55,093 nucleotides of DNA, from positions 1 to 55,093 of the forward strand of contig DATLXU010000027.1 in assembly GCA_035575515.1 (NCBI GenBank), given 5' to 3'. The DNA is from DATLXU01 sp035575515. GTDB taxonomy: Bacteria > Acidobacteriota > Blastocatellia > UBA7656. Under the pieces are notes generated by a model. The model was not told the origin of the DNA. It made no database searches and saw only the letters and a program-made list of their open reading frames with translations. The position numbers and the translations under genes were made by a program. This document shows, piece after piece, positions 16,269 through 22,966 of this stretch; the stretch's first letter is position 1; every line of letters begins with the position of its first letter.

Positions 16269-16316
16269 CTCCACTCCGTGCCAGCCCGATCACAACCAGT
16301 CGTCGTAATCTGAGGC

Positions 16317-16853
16317 TCAACCGCTCAAGCCGCTCGCTCGATTTGCCGCTAATAATTTGCGAAGCTCTATTCTGGCGCGATGCAGTCTTGACATCACGGT
16401 GCCTATGGGCACATCGAGAGCCTCTGCCGCTTCCCGATATGTGAATTCTTCTACAATGACCAGCCACAGTACTGATCGGTGCTCTTCGGACAATTGGCTG
16501 GCAGCCTCAATCACCTCGCGCCCTTCGATTCGCCTGAGCGGATCGAAGGCTATGACATTGTCGCGCTGGTGTTCGGGGCTTTCTTCAAACGGCATTTCGG
16601 CAAGCTTCATCTGCTTGCTTCTCCTGCCGTTTATCACGTTGAACATTATACGAAACAACCACCCGCGACAGTTCGAGCCTGCGTCGAACGAATCGAAATA
16701 CTTCCATGCCCGCAGGTACGTCTCCTGAGTTATGTCTTCGGCGTCCTGCGAGTTGCGCGCGATGCCTTTAGCCGCTCTCAAAAGCGCGTCGAGATGAGCG
16801 AGAGCCTCGCGCTCGAACTTACGCAGGCGCAATTCCGTTTCCCGGTTCGCCAT
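16317..16853 (-). CDS. ECF RNA polymerase sigma factor
   Basis: A 178-residue sigma-70 family ECF protein. Region 2 spans about residues 10-75 (EALAHLDALLRAAKG, DAEDITQETYLRAWKYF, RGWLFRIMFNVI). Region 4 covers 115-170 (LSEEHRSVLWLVIVEEFTY, ALDVPIGTVMSRLHRAR). A longer open frame exists upstream but overlaps another gene, so I start at the ATG of MANRETEL. It is followed at once by its anti-sigma factor. Targets are unknown; the nearby Met-rich membrane gene could be one. Confidence 0.88.
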   Translation of the reverse strand: MANRETELRLRKFEREALAHLDALLRAAKGIARNSQDAEDITQETYLRAWKYFDSFDAGSNCRGWLFRIMFNVINGRRSKQMKLAEMPFEESPEHQRDNVIAFDPLRRIEGREVIEAASQLSEEHRSVLWLVIVEEFTYREAAEALDVPIGTVMSRLHRARIELRKLLAANRASGLSG

Positions 16854-16906
16854 TGTGGTTATGTCAGCCTCTGGCCCTGCCCGTTGATTGATGCCGTTCT
16901 CACACG

Positions 16907-17365
16907 CTACGCTTCTCGCATCACGCTCGGCGTCTCGTGTCTCAATGCCACAAAGCCAGCGCCCAGAATCAGCCCATAAATGATATGCCCCATAAGACTG
17001 CTTGTCGCAACCGGTCGCATCATTTCCATCATCAAAGGCGCGAATGCAGACATGCCGAGCAATATGGGCATTAGAACCAGAGCGCCCAAGACCCACCAGA
17101 CGACGCCATACAGAGCGCCCCATCCAAGCCCCGCGCCATATCCGTGAATGCGATTGCCGAGCAGCCATCCGAACAACCCGCCGATGACCGCGCTGTTGAA
17201 CAGATGATAGAGCCATCCGACGAGTATGCTGTCGGAGCGCACGACTTTGGCTACCATGCTCATCATCGGCATACTGTCCGGCGTCATCATCATTTGCATC
17301 ATGACACCGAAGACCAAACCAGCTATCAGCCCGGCAATAATACCCGCCAGAGTTTTCGACTGCAT
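16907..17365 (-). CDS. Met-rich four-helix membrane protein, paralog of 13288-13758
   Basis: A 152-residue inner-membrane protein. AAGGAGGT lies before the ATG at 17365, which decides the start over a longer reading. Helices are TLAGIIAGLIAGLVFGVMM, VGWLYHLFNSAVIGGLFGWLL, a Trp-rich segment (LYGVVWWVLGALVL) and SLMGHIIYGLILGAGF. Met clusters (QMMMTPDSMPMMSM, LMMEMMRP) recall its paralog 3 kb away. It lies 53 bp upstream of the ECF sigma gene and may be transcribed with it. Function unknown. Confidence 0.7.
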   Translation of the reverse strand: MQSKTLAGIIAGLIAGLVFGVMMQMMMTPDSMPMMSMVAKVVRSDSILVGWLYHLFNSAVIGGLFGWLLGNRIHGYGAGLGWGALYGVVWWVLGALVLMPILLGMSAFAPLMMEMMRPVATSSLMGHIIYGLILGAGFVALRHETPSVMREA

Positions 17366-17596
17366 TGACTCAACCTCCTTCCAATCAATGGGCAACTGCG
17401 CCCGTCGCAGTTCACTCTTTATAGAATAAAACTTCCTGCTGGCCGCTTTTATTCCCAAGCGATTGGCGGAGTCAATAAAATCAGCAATCGAGCGTCATGG
17501 AGGCAAAGACGATGGAGCGGGTAGCAAGTTTTTAGTGCAGGTCGGATACAAACACCGAGCCAATCACTTTGCTCATCCCCCATCATCTGCCGCAAC

Positions 17597-17639
17597 AAAA
17601 AAGCCCGCAGCTAGTAGTTTCATAGCTGCGGGCTTTTTC
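17597..17639. terminator. Strong bidirectional intrinsic terminator
   Basis: A 15-bp stem pairs AAAAGCCCGCAGCTA with TAGCTGCGGGCTTTT across a 10-nt loop, with A and T tracts on both sides. It lies 39 bp beyond the stop of the minus-strand 3D-domain gene and would end its transcript. The rest of the spacer 17366-17677 shows no gene. Confidence 0.85.
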
Positions 17640-17677
17640 TTATCAATGGGCTTTCGCGCAAAATTGCGAGCGCGAAT

Positions 17678-18346
17678 CTACAGGTCTGATTCTATGGTGT
17701 TCTTGCGCGACGGATCGCCGCTACGCGTCAGCCGTCCGAGAACTTTGATCTTGACTTGACGGCGACCGAATTCAACCGCGTCTCTGCGGCTGGGGACATA
17801 AACGTCAACGACTCGTCCCTTGATGCGCGCTCCGGTATCGAACACAGTGTATGTTCCCGTGAACCTTCCTGCTCGTATGTGGACAACTGTGCCTAGCGGA
17901 AGCACGCGCGGATCAGCCGCTATCACTCCAGGGCGAACGTACTCGCCTGAAGCTGTGCGTCCCTTCAAGCAATACGCGGTCGCATGAAAATCCTGAAGGT
18001 CGCGTTCATCTGTAAGATTATTCGCAGCTCCTTTTGCGAGATTGATCGCAATGCCTTTCGTAGCGTCAATCTCAAGCTGCGCGTTGGTTGATTGGCCGTT
18101 TGCGTTTAAGTTTATCTCTTCAACCGGGCGCTTTGCTGTTACAGTATCTTTTGCTCTGGGCAAATTTTTGAACGTGCCCGGTATGTCAAGAAAATCAACT
18201 TGAGAGGATTGTGAGGCGGCGGAAGGATTGTCGGCGGCGGTTGCCGTTATGGTATTGCCGCTTATTGAATACCCAACTACAAAGAACGTCAAGATAGTCA
18301 AACCTGAGAGGCCCCTGCTGAATCTCCTGTTGGGGGATTGATTCAT
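17678..18346 (-). CDS. 3D-domain (RlpA/MltA-like) cell-wall protein
   Basis: A 222-residue secreted protein. The N-terminus has a signal helix (LTILTFFVVGYSIS), followed by about 90 low-complexity residues. Residues 118-205 are the double-psi beta-barrel '3D' domain: FHATAYCLKGRTASGEYV, GVIAADPRVLPLGTVV, then YTVFDTGARIKGRVVDVYV with the three conserved aspartates. The fold is shared with lytic transglycosylase MltA and spore-type cell-wall enzymes, so a peptidoglycan role is likely. AAGGAGG precedes the ATG by six bases. It has its own terminator at 17597-17639. Confidence 0.85.
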   Translation of the reverse strand: MNQSPNRRFSRGLSGLTILTFFVVGYSISGNTITATAADNPSAASQSSQVDFLDIPGTFKNLPRAKDTVTAKRPVEEINLNANGQSTNAQLEIDATKGIAINLAKGAANNLTDERDLQDFHATAYCLKGRTASGEYVRPGVIAADPRVLPLGTVVHIRAGRFTGTYTVFDTGARIKGRVVDVYVPSRRDAVEFGRRQVKIKVLGRLTRSGDPSRKNTIESDL

Positions 18347-18834
18347 TCCTGCCTCCTTATGATTCAGTGAGCAATTTGCGCTGTCGGAGCAACCCGTTTC
18401 TAATCCCTTGCTCGTTCTTACTTCAAAAACTCTGACCGCGCGCTTCCAAAAGAGCGTCAGTATAGCACGGCGATTCGAGATTGCGATCAGTTAAATTGGC
18501 CGATTGATTACGAGAAGATGATCACAGTCGGATTAGTCACCATGTCACAACAGCTTATCGGAATTCTTGCAATTTTCTTGTGCGCGCAACACTCTCTGTA
18601 AGTGTTGATTTTCAACCGTAACCATGAGAAACAGCCTCGTTCAGCGCGTCGTGACGGTTGTCACACCGCAAAGGAAGAGCGGGTTCGCGGCATCATTCGA
18701 TGGCGTGAAAGAAAGCAAGGCAATCTGCTAACATCTACCGCTATGGCAATTCGTTTGTCGCTTTAATTCCTCAAGTGAACGATTCACAAAATGCGTGATA
18801 ACTTCAACGGCGCTGTTAAACTGAGGTGAAAAAC
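18347..18834. other. 488-bp spacer, no gene supported
   Basis: Divergent spacer between the 3D-domain gene (minus) and the hydrolase gene (plus), so it must contain both promoters. A 35-codon frame at 18624-18731 (+) has no ribosome site and I do not support it. No repeat or RNA structure stood out. Confidence 0.5.
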
Positions 18835-19656
18835 ATGAAGGCAACGATCAACGGCATCAATATTGACTACCGTGATGAAGGCGCGGGGCTTCCGGTCCTC
18901 TTCATTCACGCGTTCCCACTCAATCAAACGATGTGGGACGACCAAGTGGCCGCGCTAAAAAATATTTGCCGGGCGATAACGCTCGACCTGCGCGGGTTCG
19001 GTGGCTCTGATGTTCCTGATGGGCCGTACTCGATGGATCAGATGGCCGCAGATGTTCGCGAGTTGATGAAGAAGCTCGGAATTGATCGCGCAGTGCTTGT
19101 AGGGCTTTCAATGGGCGGGTATATCTCGCTCGCGTTTTATAGAGATTATCCCGAAGCGGTTAGCGCGATGGTGCTCGCGGATACTCGCGCGACGCTCGAC
19201 ACTTCGGAAGGCCGCGAGCGCAGAATCAAATCCGCTGAAAGAGTCGAGCGCGAAGGCGCCCGTGCGATTGTAGATGACATGGTACCGCTCGCGCTCGCCG
19301 CTGCGACAGTAGAGCATCGCCCCGACATTGTCGAGCGAATGCGCGCAATGGGCGAAGCGAATTCACCGAAGGGAATCGCCGCCGCTCAACGCGGCATGGC
19401 CGAGCGCGCGGATTCGACTGCTCTGCTTTCGAGTATGAATTTTCCTGTGTTGATAATCGTCGGCTCTGAAGACAAGCTCACGCCTGTGGCGGAAGCCGAA
19501 GCGTTGCGCAGTCGCATACCCAACGCAGGGTTTCATATCATCGAAGGCGCGGGGCATCTGTCGAACCTCGAGCGACCGGATGAGTTCAACGCGGCTCTGA
19601 TTGACTTTATCAGAACGCTAAAAGAAGGCTCGCGATTGCCTCGCCGCTCGCTTTAA
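18835..19656 (+). CDS. Alpha/beta hydrolase
   Basis: A 273-residue alpha/beta-hydrolase. ATG at 18835 is chosen because GAGGTG stands at the right distance; the GTG nine bases upstream is inside that site. The oxyanion strand reads VLFIHAFPLN, the nucleophile elbow is GLSMGG (Ser about residue 92), the acid is likely the Asp of VGSEDKLTP and the histidine that of EGAGHLSNLERP. It resembles 3-oxoadipate enol-lactonase and other small esterases, but no pathway genes accompany it, so the substrate is open. Probably cytoplasmic and monocistronic. Confidence 0.87.
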   Translation: MKATINGINIDYRDEGAGLPVLFIHAFPLNQTMWDDQVAALKNICRAITLDLRGFGGSDVPDGPYSMDQMAADVRELMKKLGIDRAVLVGLSMGGYISLAFYRDYPEAVSAMVLADTRATLDTSEGRERRIKSAERVEREGARAIVDDMVPLALAAATVEHRPDIVERMRAMGEANSPKGIAAAQRGMAERADSTALLSSMNFPVLIIVGSEDKLTPVAEAEALRSRIPNAGFHIIEGAGHLSNLERPDEFNAALIDFIRTLKEGSRLPRRSL

Positions 19657-19873
19657 TAAACAGTACGGAACGCGTGCATCTTTTGTCGCATCTTCATATT
19701 GGGACTGATTGATAATAACGCAGGGCCGACGAGGGCGCAGATGGTCGCCTCGTGAGTAACGCGAAAGGCCCCAAATGATACACACCTCGCTTACAGGGTG
19801 AAAGCAGAGATGATTGAAATTCGTCCCTTCACGGGTTCTAAACAGCATCCCGGATTGGAAAACCTGTAATTGT

Positions 19874-19970
19874 TCAGTTACGGGCGGCGATGTAGCACGG
19901 GCTTTAGCCTGTGGCAGGCGATATGAAATCACAGACTGAAGTCTGTGCTACCTATTCCTCCCGTTACTGA
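19874..19970. repeat. MITE-like interspersed inverted repeat
   Basis: The arms GTAGCACGGGCTTTAGCCTG (from 19892) and CACAGACTGAAGTCTGTGCTAC (from 19930) pair around a short centre, and each arm is itself near-palindromic. The flanks TCAGTTACGGG and CCCGTTACTGA extend the pairing. This sequence style recurs as a dispersed element in acidobacterial-type genomes. The remainder of the 19657-20172 spacer shows no gene; its right end holds the cold-shock leader. Confidence 0.65.
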
Positions 19971-20172
19971 GCCATTACGAAAACCTGCGATTGGAAGTTG
20001 ACAGTCGGATTTCGGCTGTGTAGGATGAGCAAGTTTTGATTTAGCAGTAGTGTGAGGAGGACTGAAGTTGAAGTTAAGGTTTTGCGCGTTTGTTAGTTTG
20101 ACCGCGAACGCTCTTTGCTTTAGCTCCGATCATCACGCTGCGATTTACTCTAGATGAAAAGGAGAAGGAGCA

Positions 20173-20376
20173 TTGAGAGAAAAAGGAACAGTCAAATGGT
20201 TTAATGCAACGAAGGGCTACGGGTTCATCACCCGCGCCAGCGGCGACGATGTGTTCGTTCACTACTCGGCTATCGAGGCTGACGGATACAAGACGCTGAA
20301 CGAAGGCCAGACTGTTGAGTTCACCCTGATTCAGGGACCCAAGGGCCTGGCTGCCAGCAACGTCATCTCTGTTTAG
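20173..20376 (+). CDS. Cold-shock protein (CspA family), TTG start
   Basis: A 67-residue single cold-shock domain, an RNA-binding beta-barrel acting as an RNA chaperone. RNP motifs are KGYGFIT and VFVHYSAI. The start is TTG, with AAGGAG seven to nine bases upstream; an ATG further upstream is in another frame. A weak TTGACC...TAGCTC promoter pair lies near 20098. A long untranslated leader of the usual cold-shock kind could fit. A strong terminator follows directly. Confidence 0.93.
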   Translation: MREKGTVKWFNATKGYGFITRASGDDVFVHYSAIEADGYKTLNEGQTVEFTLIQGPKGLAASNVISV

Positions 20377-20392
20377 TCCAAAAAGAGAATCA

Positions 20393-20430
20393 AAAGCGAA
20401 GCCCGATTTCCTGTCGGGCTTCGCTCTTTT
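20393..20430 (+). terminator. Intrinsic terminator after the cold-shock gene
   Basis: A stem of AGCGAAGCCCGA with TCGGGCTTCGCT around a 7-nt loop, followed by TTTT. It starts about 17 bp after the cold-shock stop. Confidence 0.85.
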
Positions 20431-20488
20431 CCTGGCAATCTCATCTCTTTATTCCAATCCCGCTGCCTGCAATTCGATATAATCAGGC

Positions 20489-20518
20489 TGTGACGGCTTT
20501 TGACCCTTGCACTATAAT
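20489..20518 (+). promoter_or_regulatory. Possible promoter for the DUF6335 gene
   Basis: A perfect TATAAT at 20513-20518, with a weak TGTGAC at 20489-20494 and an 18-bp spacer. A second TATAAT lies close upstream at about 20478. The gene begins about 100 bp later. Confidence 0.3.
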
Positions 20519-20614
20519 TGCCATTAGAAAGATTGGGCTACAGGGCTTCGATTTGATAGACTCTAAGTGTCGCCGAAGCCAGTGGCGGCAATTGCAACCG
20601 GGAGCAGGAACAGC

Positions 20615-21022
20615 ATGGATGACAAGGACAAATTCATTGACGCGGGAACGGCGGAAAGCGAGCAGTATGAGCCGGACGAAGAAGTGCAGCAGGAATTCGA
20701 GGAAGCTCAGCGGCTCGGCAACAGCGGACCTCTGATGCATGAATTGCGCGAGCACCATTCGCGCACACCTGATATTTCCGCAGGAGACATTGACGCTGAC
20801 TGGGCGCGAGCCGATGTTGGCGAAGAGACGGTGGGCGGGTCTGCGCCGACGCCAGATCAGGATATAGTTGATGAGCTGGGCGAAGCCGTGGGGCTTACAT
20901 ACGAGGACAACGAGCCGCTGCACACGACTGAAAAAGTCGAAGAGCGCGACCGCCGCCGCTGGGAGCTTGATCCGGCTTCATCGGAAGACTACAACGACAG
21001 GGTCAATCACGAAGGCGAGTGA
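20615..21022 (+). CDS. DUF6335-type acidic protein
   Basis: A 135-residue soluble, strongly acidic protein. GGAGCAGG precedes the ATG, which decides this start over an upstream one. Recognisable family features are the DIDADWARADVGEE block, GGSAPTPDQDIVDELG and GLTYEDNEPLHTTEK, then a C-terminal RDRRRWELDP. The family is shared by cyanobacteria and acidobacteria and has no known function. No leader or membrane segment. The gene stands alone and may have its own promoter. Confidence 0.75.
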   Translation: MDDKDKFIDAGTAESEQYEPDEEVQQEFEEAQRLGNSGPLMHELREHHSRTPDISAGDIDADWARADVGEETVGGSAPTPDQDIVDELGEAVGLTYEDNEPLHTTEKVEERDRRRWELDPASSEDYNDRVNHEGE

Positions 21023-21142
21023 GCGCGATTTGCGCATTTTACTTTTCGCGCGAATACCCCTCGCGGCAAAGTTTCGCTGCTCGAAAGTCGTCTGATATAA
21101 TTCGCGCCGTTGAACGCAATCTAAAAAGGCGGAGGCATTGCA

Positions 21143-22081
21143 ATGCGGAAGCTGTCGTTTTTCCTGCTCGTACTGATTCTCATCGCACCGGTCGTTCAGG
21201 CCGACACCATTCACCTCAAAAACGGGAGCGTGCTAAAAGGCAAGGTGACGAGCTTTGCCGACGACCAGTTCATTGTCATGCTCGATACGGGATCGGGCCG
21301 CTACCTGAGCCGCGCGATGGTCTATATAGGCGACGTTGCGCGAATAGAATTCGACGCGCCTGCGGGCGTTGCCTCTGTCTCTGAACCGCGCGAAGCGCCG
21401 CGCGAACCATCTCCGACTGTAAGCGAGCCAACTCGCACATCAAGCGAACCTCCTCGCACGATGGCTTCGCGCGACACACAGCCGCGCAACACTCAGCCGG
21501 CTGAGCCGCAGCCGCGCGATGTTACTCCAACAGATACTCAACCCCGTGAGGTTGAAAAAGCGCGAGAGCCGGAGCCGAAAGCCGAGTCGAAGCCTGAGCC
21601 AGCGCAGCCAGAGCGCCCTGCGGTCAGCGCAGACAAGCCGTCGGTGATCGTTCCAACTTCCGATTCACCCGAACCGGAGCGCCCGATGACGCGCAAGCCA
21701 GTCGCGCCCGGCAGAACCGCGACGATTGACGTTGTTGCAAAACGCGACTGGACTAGCACGGGCTTGATAATCAAGCGAGGCGACCGCGTCAGGATCAACG
21801 CGAGCGGCACGGTCACGCTCGACCCGGTGACGGGTCGAACGACGGGACCTGAAGGTATAAGCGACCTGACGGATACGAACAAACTGATGCGAGATCAGCC
21901 GACGGGCGCGCTCATCGGCGTAATCGGAGCCGACAATGACGATTTCATCTTCATAGGCCGCTCCGCCGAATTCACAGCCACCCGCGACGGCTTGTTGTTT
22001 TTGTCGGTCAACGAAGGCTCGCTCGCCGATAACACAGGAACGTTCAAGGCCGTTATCGAAGTCTTTTCGCAGCGCAGATGA
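21143..22081 (+). CDS. Secreted protein with C-terminal lectin-like (PA-IL-type) domain
   Basis: A 312-residue protein. Residues 1-20 are a signal peptide. Residues 20-75 form a small beta domain (ADTIHLKNGSVLKGKVTSF, YIGDVARIEF) of the LSm-like kind often seen at the N-termini of acidobacterial envelope proteins. Residues 80-190 are a Pro/Glu/Arg-rich linker with many Thr-Gln-Pro-Arg repeats. Residues 190-312 are a beta-sandwich (WTSTGLIIKRGDRVRINASG, LIGVIGADNDDFIFIGRSAE, LLFLSVNEGSLADNTGTF) like the PA-IL lectin. Sugar binding at the surface is likely but inferred. Confidence 0.75.
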   Translation: MRKLSFFLLVLILIAPVVQADTIHLKNGSVLKGKVTSFADDQFIVMLDTGSGRYLSRAMVYIGDVARIEFDAPAGVASVSEPREAPREPSPTVSEPTRTSSEPPRTMASRDTQPRNTQPAEPQPRDVTPTDTQPREVEKAREPEPKAESKPEPAQPERPAVSADKPSVIVPTSDSPEPERPMTRKPVAPGRTATIDVVAKRDWTSTGLIIKRGDRVRINASGTVTLDPVTGRTTGPEGISDLTDTNKLMRDQPTGALIGVIGADNDDFIFIGRSAEFTATRDGLLFLSVNEGSLADNTGTFKAVIEVFSQRR

Positions 22082-22135
22082 TGAAGACGTTAATGCTGCT
22101 CTGATAGTTCTCTGTGAGAAACTTGGCGCGGGTGA

Positions 22136-22435
22136 CTATATGAACCTGCATCTATCAATGAGCTGAACGACGCGGAAGCGGATACGGCAGATTCTTTCAA
22201 GCCAAACCCCGAAACGATTACGCAAGACAGCTTCTATATAGGCTTGCCTCGCGTGCGCGGGATTATTAACATAGCGAAGATGAGTCTTCACATTCTCGAC
22301 AACTGGAGGCAGACCAATGATCGTTACAGATTTAATCTGCGACGGGGTTCTTCTGCCTGCGATTGGCGTGATGGGATTGATGCTTGCTGCCCGTGCCAAA
22401 TCGGCGAAAGAAGAAATACCCGCTCAGACCAATAA
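22136..22435 (+). other. Coding-like open stretch without a start, overlapping the next gene
   Basis: One frame is open for 99 codons with a plausible protein texture (NELNDAEADTADSFKPN, QDSFYIGLPRVRGIINIAK) but no ATG or ribosome site in its first 48 codons. It overlaps the start of the gene at 22317 by about 120 bp. It is probably the 3' relic of a lost gene, and the last part may be chance. Confidence 0.3.
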
Positions 22436-22868
22436 AACCGATGAAGTTTCCAATGCGCCTGAAAGCGACGAGCGCGAAGCTTTGCGCGCGAGCCATCAGG
22501 TGAAACTGCTAGAAGAAAAACAACAGGGCTTCGGCGTCGACAACCTGCCCGGCGGCGTTTACGGTTTCAGCTTCTCGCCCCATAACGAAGCGCCTCTGTT
22601 TCAGAATAAATTGTTCCGCAACTTTGAAGTGCACAAGCTCGCCGACGAGACGGTTCACTTCATCGGATATGTGAGCGAAGATGACGCCGCGCGTCTCTCA
22701 AATCAAAACGATTATGCGGAAGTGATTCTTTATCCTGACAAGTGGCAGGACGCCCTGAAGATTGTGAGCCTTCCGCGCGCGCGCCTGCTTAAAACAAAAG
22801 GCCCGTCGCGCGACGAAGGCAACGGCATGAAGTTAAAGCTTGGCCCGCTCAACGAGAGCGTGAACTAA
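22317..22868 (+). CDS. Uncharacterised protein with N-terminal hydrophobic segment
   Basis: A 183-residue protein. GGAGG lies before the ATG. Residues 1-26 are hydrophobic (DGVLLPAIGVMGLMLAARA) and could anchor it in the membrane. Residues 27-60 are charged and linker-like. Residues 65-175 look like a globular domain (GVYGFSFSPHNEAPLFQN, FEVHKLADETVHFIGYVSE, YAEVILYPDKWQDALKIVS). I do not recognise the family. It stands convergent to the large STAND protein gene, with an inverted repeat between them. Confidence 0.65.
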   Translation: MIVTDLICDGVLLPAIGVMGLMLAARAKSAKEEIPAQTNKTDEVSNAPESDEREALRASHQVKLLEEKQQGFGVDNLPGGVYGFSFSPHNEAPLFQNKLFRNFEVHKLADETVHFIGYVSEDDAARLSNQNDYAEVILYPDKWQDALKIVSLPRARLLKTKGPSRDEGNGMKLKLGPLNESVN

Positions 22869-22883
22869 GGCTGCCTGTTTCGC

Positions 22884-22966
22884 CACAAAGTCACAGAGGA
22901 ATCGCGGAGACGCTGAGGTATTTACACAACCGCTCTGTGTCTGCGTGATTCTTTTGTGACTTTGTG
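22884..22966. repeat. Inverted repeat at the convergent gene ends
   Basis: CACAAAGTCACA (22884-22895) pairs with TGTGACTTTGTG (22955-22966); weaker pairing continues inward. The right arm lies inside the last codons of the minus-strand STAND gene, so its C-terminal tail (KAQHKVTKESRRHR) is repeat-derived. It may act as a terminator for both genes. Confidence 0.65.

Noticed and set aside
16907..17216. Longer N-terminus for the ECF sigma gene
   Set aside because: It would overlap the Met-rich membrane gene on the same strand; region 2 of the sigma factor begins right after the ATG at 16853.
18624..18731. 35-codon plus-strand frame in the hydrolase upstream spacer
   Set aside because: No Shine-Dalgarno sequence and no recognisable features; likely chance.
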